Assembly (NCBI GenBank): GCA_015068975.1
Contig: SVJM01000019.1
Span: forward strand, 1-41,748
Source: Oscillospiraceae bacterium
Lineage (GTDB): Bacteria; Bacillota; Clostridia; UMGS1810
Reading direction: 5' to 3'
Length of the DNA stretch: 41,748 bases
This document shows, piece after piece, positions 34,658 through 41,748 of this stretch; the first letter of the stretch is position 1; every line of letters starts with the position of its first letter. Position numbers and translations under genes: made by a program. The notes under the pieces are model-generated. The model saw nothing but the letters and a program-made list of their open reading frames with translations. It made no database searches and was not told where the DNA came from.

Positions 34658-34915
34658 ATAACATCACCTCGATTAAAAGCTTTATAAAACAAAAATGTGT
34701 AACCCATATTTCAGAGCTACGCACGAAAAACATACAAGCTCTGACGATAAGGTTGCCAGACGCTGACTCACTACTTCTCGTTACAGAGATAAATTTACCA
34801 TAGTATGCGCTTTTATCTAAACAGATTACATCTCGTAAATCAAAATATACTTCACCCGATACAACGAACTTAGTATAGTATAGAAAATTATAACATATTC
34901 TTTTATCGTTTACAA
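34658..34915 (-). promoter_or_regulatory. Promoter and long structured leader of unassigned class
   Basis: TTGTAA (34915-34910) and TATAAT (34892-34887) are 17 bp apart, so transcription starts near 34880 and leaves about 220 nt before the TTG start. The leader holds TCTCtgtaacGAGA and a hairpin with arms CAGAGCT and AGCTCTG, a CTGGCAACC segment between them, and the ribosome binding site GAGGTG at the end. I could not fit it to c-di-GMP, SAM, THF, cobalamin, glycine or T-box consensus. Confidence 0.5.
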
Positions 34916-34948
34916 GTTATTCTACAGATTTTCAGTCAATTGCTAACA

Positions 34949-34991
34949 AAAACAAAGAAAACCATCTTTTTACAAGATGATTTTCTTTGTT
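34949..34991. terminator. Intrinsic terminator after the SLH esterase gene
   Basis: AAACAAAGAAAACCATCTT and AAGATGATTTTCTTTGTTT form a long stem with one internal mismatch and a short loop. It lies between the esterase gene and the next minus-strand promoter and ends the esterase transcript. Confidence 0.75.
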
Positions 34992-35034
34992 TATATCATT
35001 AATTATTACATTTTTTCGAAACAGCGTTTTTCCC

Positions 35035-36618
35035 TTATTTAACCCTCTCGACAAATCGTCTTATGTTTGATGCAAGATCTGCTCTTGTTATAACTGTCTT
35101 AGGCTCAAATGTAAGACCACCAAAGTCAAACATCACAAGCTTTTCTCTCATATAGTAGATTGAGTCCACTGCCCAGTCGGAGAATTCATCTTTATCCTTG
35201 AATGGGTATTTCTTCAATGGTGTGGTATCCATTCCCTTAGCCTTAGCACACTGAGTAAGAACATATGCAAGTTCTTCCTTTGTAACAGTCTTTGAAAGGT
35301 CACTGTCAGAGAAGTTTACATCACAACCAAAAGCGGATTTGAGGGTATCACTTACTTCATTTCTTGTAACTTCACTTAATGGTGCAAAGGTTGTATCTGT
35401 GGTATTTTTCATAAGTCCGCCATCAAGAACATACTTAACTGCATTATAGTACCAGTCAGTATTCTTTACATCAGAAAGGGAGCCCATATTAAGGTTGTAG
35501 CCTTTCCATACATTTGGGATTTTTTCGATGAAGTCTGCAAGTTCAAGACCCATTTTTTCTGCAGTTGTATAATATGGATGCCCGTCTGCACCATCGCCTA
35601 CAAATGTGGTAAGGATAATACGGTAGATACCATTCTCTTCACCACCACAATCCTTCACAGCCTGGGTAACTTCTTCAGGGAAGCATCCTGAAGGCTTTGA
35701 AATAGCAACGATATATGTGTGAGGGTATTCTTCTCTTAACTGTTTTAAAAACTCTGTATATTTCTTCTTAACCAATTCACCGCCTGTACCTCTTGGGTTT
35801 GTACCGTTGTGGTCATTTGTACCAAGAAATACTGTTACAACATGAGGATCTCTCTGTGCATCAAAATTCCACTCAGAAGGTATGTAGGAGTTCCTGTTGT
35901 ATACATCGGCATAAAGCCATCTTTCAGGCATAAGCCATTTTGTACTTGGATTTGCCACATCAGGGTTAATATAGTTCATAGCGATACCACGACCTGAAAT
36001 AGCTACAATATTTCCGTCCGCGTTAAGCTTACGCATAGTATAGCCTGCATAGGCTCTCCATGCATCTGTATTTTCAGGAGTTTTTTTAGATCCGCCCTTC
36101 TCAAGATTACCATAGCCTGCTGTATATGAGTCCCCTATAAACTCTATAAATCTTTCCTTCTCAGGTGTTGGAGAAGGCTCACCATCAGTTTTTATCTTAT
36201 CAATATACACAGTTCCCGTAGAAGCATTTGCTTCACTTGAACGTGTAAATCTTATGGTATGTTCACCATATGTGAGAGGTGCTTCCACAAGTGAATACCA
36301 GCCTGTGCCGTTCACCTTAAATCTGTAGCACTCGGGATTGCCATCTACTGATACATTGAAATACTTATTTGTCTCTGCATCTGTGACAGAAGAAACATTC
36401 ACATAAGCAGTTGTTCCTGTAAACTTAAATTCTATCCCTGCCTGTGACCAGTTGATAGATCTGCCTTCTGTGATAACCTCTGTTCTGCCTATAACTCTTA
36501 CATATGCATCATTAAGTACGCTGTACTCTGCTTCTGCTGCAACAACGTGGAAGCTCATTAAAGAAAGCATCATACATAATGCAAGAGCAACACTCAAAAC
36601 TTTTGAACTTTTTTTCAT
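35035..36618 (-). CDS. CE2-type SGNH carbohydrate esterase with C-terminal SLH repeats
   Basis: The ATG at 36618 follows AAAGGGGAGACAAAA; the longer open frame to 36852 runs over the gdhA terminator and is rejected. The 527-aa product has a signal peptide (to about residue 28), an N-terminal jelly-roll (35-145), and an SGNH domain with nucleophile Ser164 in FIGDSYTAGYGN, Asn268 in FLGTNDH, and His347 in DGADGHPYY. This pairing is that of CE2 acetyl-esterases acting on xylan or similar polymers. C-terminal SLH motifs (DWYYNAVKYVLDGGLM; FSDWAVDSIYYM; ITRADLASNIRRF) would anchor it to the cell wall. Promoter at 36659-36686. Substrate not provable here. Confidence 0.9.
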   Translation of the reverse strand: MKKSSKVLSVALALCMMLSLMSFHVVAAEAEYSVLNDAYVRVIGRTEVITEGRSINWSQAGIEFKFTGTTAYVNVSSVTDAETNKYFNVSVDGNPECYRFKVNGTGWYSLVEAPLTYGEHTIRFTRSSEANASTGTVYIDKIKTDGEPSPTPEKERFIEFIGDSYTAGYGNLEKGGSKKTPENTDAWRAYAGYTMRKLNADGNIVAISGRGIAMNYINPDVANPSTKWLMPERWLYADVYNRNSYIPSEWNFDAQRDPHVVTVFLGTNDHNGTNPRGTGGELVKKKYTEFLKQLREEYPHTYIVAISKPSGCFPEEVTQAVKDCGGEENGIYRIILTTFVGDGADGHPYYTTAEKMGLELADFIEKIPNVWKGYNLNMGSLSDVKNTDWYYNAVKYVLDGGLMKNTTDTTFAPLSEVTRNEVSDTLKSAFGCDVNFSDSDLSKTVTKEELAYVLTQCAKAKGMDTTPLKKYPFKDKDEFSDWAVDSIYYMREKLVMFDFGGLTFEPKTVITRADLASNIRRFVERVK

Positions 36619-36658
36619 TTTTGTCTCCCCTTTATATATAAACTCTATATACACACTC

Positions 36659-36686
36659 ATTATATCACAATCCCAAATAATGTCAA
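36659..36686 (-). promoter_or_regulatory. Sigma-A promoter of the SLH esterase gene
   Basis: TTGACA (36686-36681) and TATAAT (36664-36659) are 16 bp apart on the minus strand, immediately beyond the gdhA terminator. Confidence 0.78.
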
Positions 36687-36688
36687 TC

Positions 36689-36720
36689 AAAAAACGGCGA
36701 TACTTATAAGCATCGCCGTT
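36689..36720 (-). terminator. Intrinsic terminator of gdhA
   Basis: AACGGCGAT and ATCGCCGTT form a GC-rich 9-bp stem followed on the minus strand by a T run, about 20 bp past the gdhA stop. Confidence 0.9.
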
Positions 36721-36739
36721 CAGAATATATAGATTTTTA

Positions 36740-38104
<1,365 letters not shown>

Positions 38105-38118
38105 TTAACTATGGTGAA

Positions 38119-38147
38119 ATTATACACCCAAAGGGGTGAAATTGCAA
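38119..38147 (-). promoter_or_regulatory. gdhA promoter with an inverted repeat between -35 and -10
   Basis: TTGCAA (38147-38142) and TATAAT (38124-38119) are 17 bp apart. The spacer contains CACCCCTTTGGGTG, an inverted repeat with arms CACCC and GGGTG, placed where a repressor would block polymerase. Confidence 0.7.
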
Positions 38148-38208
38148 GTAAAATTCACAAAAATTCGATTACTCTACAGAATTGTAGCAAATTAGCTGAA
38201 TTTTATGC

Positions 38209-38242
38209 AAAAATATGCAACTTTTATGTAGAAAACTTGCAT
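38209..38242 (-). terminator. Candidate terminator of the folate ECF S-component gene
   Basis: ATGCAA and TTGCAT, extended inward by TTTT and AAAA across one mismatch, form a hairpin followed by TTTTT on the minus strand, 9 bp after the stop codon. Confidence 0.6.
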
Positions 38243-38250
38243 TTTTGATA

Positions 38251-39045
38251 TTATTTTCGGATTTTTTCCATAAGCTTGAGTAAATATGTCATGCCTGCTG
38301 TCTGTATACATGTGACAATCACTTCCTCTGCAAGTCTTGGGATATAGAATACCAGAAGTGCAATGTCACTTGTGATGTACATCTTAAGTATGATAAATGA
38401 GTTTATTGTTGTGACGATAACATTTGATATAAGAAGTGTAAGAAGAAGCTTTATAAATCTTCCGTTTGTATCATGAGAAAGCTTCTTGTAGCAAATATTT
38501 ATAAGGCAGATTACTGCTGTAATTACAAATACTGCAACAAAGGTAAAGTTTATGTAATCAATAATCAAAACACCCGCCTTTGTGGTACCAAAGGACTTAA
38601 GAAACTCTGAATAAGCACAATGTGGCACAAAGGAAAGTATACCCATATTCACAAAGCCTACAGCACCAATTATGGAAGTTGTAACAGCAAATATCTTAAA
38701 GAACTTATCCTTAAAATCAAATGAATTCACCTTAAAAGCTCTTGCAAGTCCACCTACCATAAATCCGCCCAGTGCTGATGTGAGAGTAAAGAATATGTTG
38801 AATGCTCCCTCAGGCTTTGCAAAGTGGCAAAGCACATCAGTAACACCGCTTACCATAGCACCCCATATGGGACCGAAAAGTACTGCAGGGATCTTGGATA
38901 TGATTCCCGAAAGGCTTATGCGTAGCCCTATTGCACCGCCTATTGGCACAGGGATATCAAAAAGACTCATTACTACTGCAACAGCGATAAAAAGACCTGT
39001 AAGTACAAGCTTTTGTGTGTCGTATGATTTATTCTTTTCCAACAA
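38251..39045 (-). CDS. ECF transporter S component, folate-type (FolT-like)
   Basis: This 264-aa integral membrane protein has about six helices. LVLTGLFIAVAVVMSLFDIP opens the protein and the first half carries GLRISLSGIISKIPAVLFGP and VSGVTDVLCHFAKPEG, as in FolT-type substrate-capture subunits. With the shared ECF EcfA/EcfT module (not in this window) it would import folate or a related vitamin. The THF riboswitch just upstream strongly supports a folate role. Translation must start at TTG (39045 or 39042), since the first internal ATG lies inside helix 1; the GGAGG site is in the stem of the upstream terminator hairpin. The C-terminal ~70 residues extend beyond a minimal S component and contain two further hydrophobic stretches. 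Confidence 0.85.
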   Translation of the reverse strand: MLEKNKSYDTQKLVLTGLFIAVAVVMSLFDIPVPIGGAIGLRISLSGIISKIPAVLFGPIWGAMVSGVTDVLCHFAKPEGAFNIFFTLTSALGGFMVGGLARAFKVNSFDFKDKFFKIFAVTTSIIGAVGFVNMGILSFVPHCAYSEFLKSFGTTKAGVLIIDYINFTFVAVFVITAVICLINICYKKLSHDTNGRFIKLLLTLLISNVIVTTINSFIILKMYITSDIALLVFYIPRLAEEVIVTCIQTAGMTYLLKLMEKIRK

Positions 39046-39077
39046 AAAACACCTCCGTCAATTTCAGACAGAGGTGT
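39043..39077 (-). terminator. Riboswitch expression platform: terminator stem holding the ribosome binding site
   Basis: ACACCTCTGTC and GACGGAGGTGT form an 11-bp stem (one G-U pair) around a 7-nt loop, followed by six T on the minus strand. The right arm contains GGAGG, and the T run runs into the TTG start. The hairpin can therefore stop transcription and also hide the ribosome binding site. Confidence 0.82.
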
Positions 39078-39099
39078 GTGATACAATACAAAAATTATA

Positions 39100-39194
39100 T
39101 CCAGCGGATGTAATACCGTATCGCAAGGAAAATCCCTTTTCGTTTAAGAACTCTACTCCCATTTCTTAACACTTTACGCACAGCATCTGCTCTG
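39100..39194 (-). ncRNA. THF (tetrahydrofolate) riboswitch
   Basis: On the minus strand the RNA reads CAGAGCAGATGC, TGTGCGTAAAGTG, a TTAAGAA/TTCTTAA stem, ACGAAAAGGGATTTTCCTTG, CGATACGGTATTACATCCGC and TGG. The GAG(C/A)AGATG 5' strand, the G(C)GTxAAGTG core, the ACGA junction and the closing CATCCGCT match the THF-riboswitch consensus, including the paired ends of P1. It senses reduced folates and lies just before a FolT-like gene. Transcription begins at about 39197, so the aptamer forms the very 5' end of the mRNA. Its 3' 63 bases are duplicated exactly upstream. Confidence 0.88.
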
Positions 39195-39203
39195 AATGAC
39201 ATA

Positions 39204-39232
39204 AGTGTATCACATATATATTTATTTGTCAA
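39204..39232 (-). promoter_or_regulatory. Sigma-A promoter of the folate transporter gene
   Basis: TTGACA (39232-39227) and TACACT (39209-39204) are 17 bp apart on the minus strand, between the complete aptamer and its partial copy. Confidence 0.82.
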
Positions 39233-39262
39233 ATTCTTAAGTTCATAAATACACAAATTACA

Positions 39263-39325
39263 TCCAGCGGATGTAATACCGTATCGCAAGGAAAATCCCT
39301 TTTCGTTTAAGAACTCTACTCCCAT
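39263..39325 (-). repeat. Partial exact duplicate of the THF aptamer 3' region
   Basis: Bases 39263-39325 are identical over 63 bp to 39100-39162, at a distance of 163 bp. The copy holds the internal stems and the closing strand ending CATCCGCTGG, but the 5' strand and GCGTAAAGTG core are missing, so it cannot form the full aptamer. Upstream it shares only TTGACAAA at a promoter-like position. In this copy TTACATCC-GCT-GGATGTAA forms a perfect small hairpin. Confidence 0.9.
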
Positions 39326-39374
39326 AATGGCATAAAAAAAGCGATTCTCATATGGTATCATTTGTCAATCGTAA

Positions 39375-40205
39375 TCAGCTATCTTTTTTCTTCTTTATCT
39401 TGATCACATATTCATAATAGTCTTCATTTTCAAATCGGGTGCTTTCTGCATCTATTCCTGATTCCTTCATAGAAGATACTGCGTGAAGTATAGTATTTGT
39501 AAACACCCGTATATCGGTAAAAAGCTTTATTCTTTTGCTCTTTCGGGGTGTTTTTTCATTTTCTTTGTCATAGAGGACTTTGTCTACAAGTCTTTCGGTA
39601 TCTCTCACGTTAAGATTTGATTCGCAGACCTTTTTCAGTATCTCCATTCGTTTTTCACTGTCGCATATTCTTATAAGACTCCTTGCATGTCGCTCGCTTA
39701 GACCAAACTCCACAATCATAGACCTTTCCTTCCGGTCAAGTCTTAGAAGCCTTAATTTGTTTGCTATGGAAGGCTGACTTTTGCCAAGCTTTTTTGCAAG
39801 AAGCTCCTGACTTATATTGTGTGTTTCAATCAGGCTTGAAATCGCCTCAGCCTCATCAAAAAAAGACAGATTTTCTCTCTGGATATTTTCTATAAGGGAA
39901 ATGATGGCGGTGTCGTTTTCTCTTGTATCTATGATAATCGCCGGGATCTTTTCTATACCTGCCATCTGACACGCCTTAAGCCTTCTCTCTCCCGTCACAA
40001 GCTCATAAGAATAAAATCCCCTCTGCCTTACTGTAACAGGCTGTATCACACCGTATTGCTTCACTGATTCGGACAACTCTCTCAAAGCTTTTTGAGAAAA
40101 GCTTTTTCTTGGCTGATATGGATTTGGTCTGATTGCCTTGACGGGAATATATACTACACTGTCCTTTTGCGAAAATCTTTGGTTCATTACAGGTTTTATC
40201 TCCAA
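39375..40205 (-). CDS. ParB/Noc-like DNA-binding partition family protein
   Basis: This 276-aa protein has a ParB CTPase/nuclease-like N-terminal domain (VVYIPVKAIRPNPYQPRKSF, QPVTVRQ, LVTGERRLKACQMAG, ISLIENIQRENLSFFDEAEA), a helix-turn-helix (SQELLAKKLGKSQPSIANKL) and a short basic C-terminus. Chromosomal ParB spreads from parS sites to segregate origins; its paralogue Noc blocks division over the nucleoid. It stands alone here, without parA or rsmG, so I cannot choose. The start is probably TTG at 40205, seven bases after GAGGTG; an ATG six codons later is possible. A 12-bp inverted repeat covers the promoter. Confidence 0.88.
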   Translation of the reverse strand: MEIKPVMNQRFSQKDSVVYIPVKAIRPNPYQPRKSFSQKALRELSESVKQYGVIQPVTVRQRGFYSYELVTGERRLKACQMAGIEKIPAIIIDTRENDTAIISLIENIQRENLSFFDEAEAISSLIETHNISQELLAKKLGKSQPSIANKLRLLRLDRKERSMIVEFGLSERHARSLIRICDSEKRMEILKKVCESNLNVRDTERLVDKVLYDKENEKTPRKSKRIKLFTDIRVFTNTILHAVSSMKESGIDAESTRFENEDYYEYVIKIKKKKDS

Positions 40206-40213
40206 AATTAAAC

Positions 40214-40268
40214 ACCTCTTTGGTACATTCTATAAATAAATTATACCAAAGAGGTAAACATATGTGAA
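40214..40268 (-). promoter_or_regulatory. ParB/Noc promoter flanked by a perfect 12-bp inverted repeat
   Basis: TTCACA (40268-40263) and TATAAT (40245-40240) are 17 bp apart. ACCTCTTTGGTA (40214-40225) and TACCAAAGAGGT (40244-40255) are perfect inverted repeats separated by 18 bp. The upstream arm overlaps the -10 spacer, and the downstream arm is in the leader and includes the AGAGGTG ribosome binding site. TGTTTCAC just upstream equals one half of the parS consensus. Confidence 0.65.
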
Positions 40269-40294
40269 ACAAAATCGTACCAAAAATTATGACA

Positions 40295-40328
40295 AAACCC
40301 GCAGTTTTTATACAAAAACTGCGGGTTT
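40295..40328. terminator. Strong intrinsic terminator
   Basis: AAACCCGCAGTTTTT and AAAAACTGCGGGTTT form a perfect 15-bp stem with a 4-nt loop. It lies downstream of the unknown gene at 40426 and insulates the ParB/Noc promoter; it can act in both directions. Confidence 0.85.
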
Positions 40329-40409
40329 AATAAAAATAAACTTTACCATCAATAAAACTTGCAAAAACAGGCACGTCCCTAATTGCATTGTCTCTGTGTC
40401 AAGACAGTA

Positions 40410-41023
40410 GAACCGTCCCCTTGTCTTAAGCTTGGCAATTTAAACTCACAATGTCGCATTGCTCAATTATACAATATCCATCATCTTCTTCAAATTGATT
40501 TGTTCTTTTTATAACCAATGTTCCATCTTCGTGTATCGTTTCTATATGCCCTTTTACTAATTCCTGCATTCCTGACTCATCAATAGAAATGTCTACAATA
40601 CTTTTGGATTTATACGCATATTTAAGTATTGTTTTCAAAGAATCGCCATATATTTCAACACTAGCAATTCTTTGAGCCATGGCTTTATTTTTTTCTTTTA
40701 AGTATCTTTCATATTTTCCTTCTATATCAATTCTATAAATTAAACTATCTGCACGCCATACGCAGCCGTCGTACAATCCTTCTGGTGAAATTGCACTTAA
40801 AATCGTGCCTTTACAATCGCTCATTTGTACATATCCAACCGTACATTTTTCTGGATTGTATTTATCCGAAAAAATTGTTACTACATTTTTTTTATTTGTT
40901 TTCAAAAAATCTCGCATTATTTCGGTCATATTATTTTCTCCTTTTCCATTCTTCCTTTTGTTTCTTTTTCTCACTTTCTCGCCCTGGTCTTGGCTTTGTA
41001 TGCGAAAGACAAGGGGACGGTTC
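40410..41023. mobile_element. Gene bracketed by inverted REP-like repeats
   Basis: GAACCGTCCCCTTGTCTT at 40410-40427 and its exact reverse complement at 41006-41023 flank the unknown gene below. The GGGGACGGTTCT/AGACAAG sequence is a repeat I recall near REP-associated tyrosine transposases in Firmicutes, though no transposase is present. The left repeat overlaps the gene's TAA codon. Further GGCACGTCCC fragments lie outside at 40370-40379 and 41157-41166. Confidence 0.55.
40426..40929 (-). CDS. Conserved-looking protein of unknown function
   Basis: The ATG at 40929 follows AAAAGGAGAAAATAAT. The 167-aa product begins MTEIMRDFLKTNKKNVVTIF and looks like two short beta-rich halves: a first with VGYVQMSDCKGTILSAISPE and GLYDGCVWRADSLIYRID, and a second with ELVKGHIETIHEDGTLVIKR and CIIEQCDIVSL. 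Each half resembles a small Sm-like or beta-barrel unit, joined by a charged helix (residues about 78-95). There is no signal peptide or membrane segment, so it is probably cytosolic. I recognise no catalytic motif and propose no function. The stop codon lies in an inverted REP-like repeat and a second copy lies upstream, so it may be passenger DNA. Confidence 0.72.
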   Translation of the reverse strand: MTEIMRDFLKTNKKNVVTIFSDKYNPEKCTVGYVQMSDCKGTILSAISPEGLYDGCVWRADSLIYRIDIEGKYERYLKEKNKAMAQRIASVEIYGDSLKTILKYAYKSKSIVDISIDESGMQELVKGHIETIHEDGTLVIKRTNQFEEDDGYCIIEQCDIVSLNCQA

Positions 41024-41032
41024 TCTTGTCTC

Positions 41033-41328
41033 TTATGAAGACAACATAACCATCACCTGTCATTTAGTCATCAACAGAATAGTGCCAAAAAATGTACGTC
41101 CCCTTGTCTTTCTTATACCATATCTCATTTTAATTGTCAATTATTCGTGACAAAATGGCACGTCCCCGTGTCATATTATGAAGACAACATAACCATCACC
41201 TGTCATTTAGTCATCAACAGAATAGTGCCAAAAAATGTACGTCCCTAAGTGGTCCTTGTCTTTGTGTTATACCATATCTCATTTTAATTGTCAATTATTA
41301 CGTGACAAAATAGCACTTCCCCGTGTCA
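41033..41328. repeat. Two tandem ~145-150-bp direct repeats (REP-like)
   Basis: Units 41033-41175 and 41176-41328 are nearly identical. Each opens TTATGAAGACAACATAACCA, includes AGTGCCAAAAAATGTACGTCC and CATATCTCATTTTAATTGTC, and closes near CCCCGTGTCA. The second has about 10 extra bases (CCTAAGTGGTC area). No gene is seen. They contain the CGTCCCC and CTTGTCTTT words of the inverted repeats around the neighbouring gene. Confidence 0.88.
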
Positions 41329-41367
41329 CCATAGCAGAAAAGTGCAAAAAAACGACAGATAACTTTA

Positions 41368-41396
41368 TTTAAAACCATATGAAATAATGCTATAAT
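41368..41396 (+). promoter_or_regulatory. Promoter of the Gfo/Idh/MocA oxidoreductase gene
   Basis: TTTAAA (41368-41373) and a perfect TATAAT (41391-41396) are 17 bp apart on the + strand, about 40 bp before the ATG. The -10 is strong, the -35 weak. Confidence 0.65.
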
Positions 41397-41434
41397 TAAG
41401 TTGTATATTATGGTTTTTATAAGGAGTGGTGTCA

Positions 41435-41748
41435 ATGCTTAAATTGGGAGTTATAGGTTACGGTACAAGAATTAACACAATTGTCAAATTACTTGTAAGT
41501 AGCGGAGAGGTTAAACTTGCTGCAGTAATGGATGTTGATACAGATGCAGTCAAAGAAAAATATATTGAACCTAATGGATTTGAAAATGTAAATTATTACA
41601 CTGATGCGGAGAAAATGCTGAAAAATGAAAAGCTTGATGGTATTTGTATCGGTACAAGATGTTCATTACATACCCACTATGCTATGTTGGTTGCAAAATA
41701 TAATATACCGCTATTTTTGGAAAAGCCTGTTTGCACAACTTACAAAGA
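41435..41748 (+). CDS. Gfo/Idh/MocA family oxidoreductase, N-terminal part
   Basis: The frame starts at ATG 41435 after ATAAGGAG and runs off the window after about 104 residues. It begins MLKLGVIGYGTRINTIVKLL; GxGxxx is the Rossmann dinucleotide-binding loop. LAAVMDVDTDA gives the acidic residue after strand 2, LDGICIGTRCSLHTHYAMLV the middle of the fold, and FLEKPVCTT the family's EKP motif. These enzymes oxidise or reduce sugars or their derivatives with NAD(P). Substrate and C-terminus are not visible. Confidence 0.92.
   Translation, partial: MLKLGVIGYGTRINTIVKLLVSSGEVKLAAVMDVDTDAVKEKYIEPNGFENVNYYTDAEKMLKNEKLDGICIGTRCSLHTHYAMLVAKYNIPLFLEKPVCTTYK

Noticed and set aside
34658-34892. c-di-GMP or SAM riboswitch in the leader of the stalk/ricin gene
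   Set aside because: The CTGGCAACC word is suggestive, but the GGCAAACC...GACGCAAAGC core of c-di-GMP-I and the SAM-I stems are absent. Reported only as an unassigned leader.
40263-40278. Full parS site near the ParB/Noc gene
   Set aside because: Only one half (TGTTTCAC) matches; the other half departs at most positions.

Overview
The window (about 41.7 kb, AT-rich) looks like the chromosome of an anaerobic, low-GC, Gram-positive Clostridia member. The signs are strong GGAGG-type ribosome binding sites, near-consensus sigma-A promoters with 17-bp spacers, pyruvate formate-lyase with its activase, an FprA flavo-diiron protein with rubredoxin, NADP-glutamate dehydrogenase, an SLH-anchored esterase, copper-amine-oxidase-like stalk domains and a folate ECF transporter under a THF riboswitch. 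I cannot name the genus. Most genes lie on the minus strand.

Layout in + coordinates. 1-4.1 kb: a minus-strand operon of MATE exporter, CoA-disulfide reductase/rhodanese, a small PAS protein split by a ~276-bp inverted-repeat element, an MGMT-type alkyltransferase and the start of a sirtuin. 4.2-4.6 kb: coaD. 4.7-19.9 kb: one polysaccharide operon of 13 genes from a consensus promoter at 19.9 kb. In transcription order these are a 44-aa membrane peptide, a GT2, a polyprenyl-phosphate sugar transferase, two Wzz-like co-polymerases (the second fused to a degenerate EAL domain), a membrane metallophosphoesterase, a GT2, a ChbG deacetylase-GT4 fusion, a Wzy-like polymerase, a GT2, an HD-GYP-like protein, a Wzx-like flippase and a LicD transferase. 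19.9-24.1 kb: a YgjP-type metallopeptidase, a nitroreductase, a NifX-like protein, rubredoxin, FprA and a diacylglycerol kinase-like protein. 24.2-29.3 kb: pflA and pflB, a LysR regulator and a divergent EamA transporter. 29.4 kb: tmRNA. 30-36.6 kb: secreted proteins (M23/SH3/ricin, copper-amine-oxidase-like, DUF3472-like/ricin, and a CE2-type SGNH esterase with SLH repeats). 36.7-40.2 kb: gdhA, a folate-type ECF S component with THF riboswitch, and a ParB/Noc-like protein. 40.3-41.3 kb: a small unknown gene between inverted REP-like repeats, then tandem ~150-bp repeats. 41.4 kb to the end: the start of a Gfo/Idh/MocA oxidoreductase.

The best candidate for something new is the polysaccharide operon. 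It has no BY-type tyrosine kinase. One of its two co-polymerases instead carries, at the cytosolic position a Wzc kinase would occupy, an EAL-like domain that has lost residues usually needed for c-di-GMP hydrolysis. The same operon encodes an HD-GYP-like protein with its metal ligands intact. This suggests chain length or export gated by a cyclic dinucleotide rather than by tyrosine phosphorylation, which is an inference from domain content. Other points of note are the inverted-repeat insertion in the PAS gene, a partial tandem copy of the THF aptamer, the REP-flanked gene, and an unassigned ~220-nt leader near 34.8 kb.

No searches or folding programs were run. Family assignments rest on motifs and recall.
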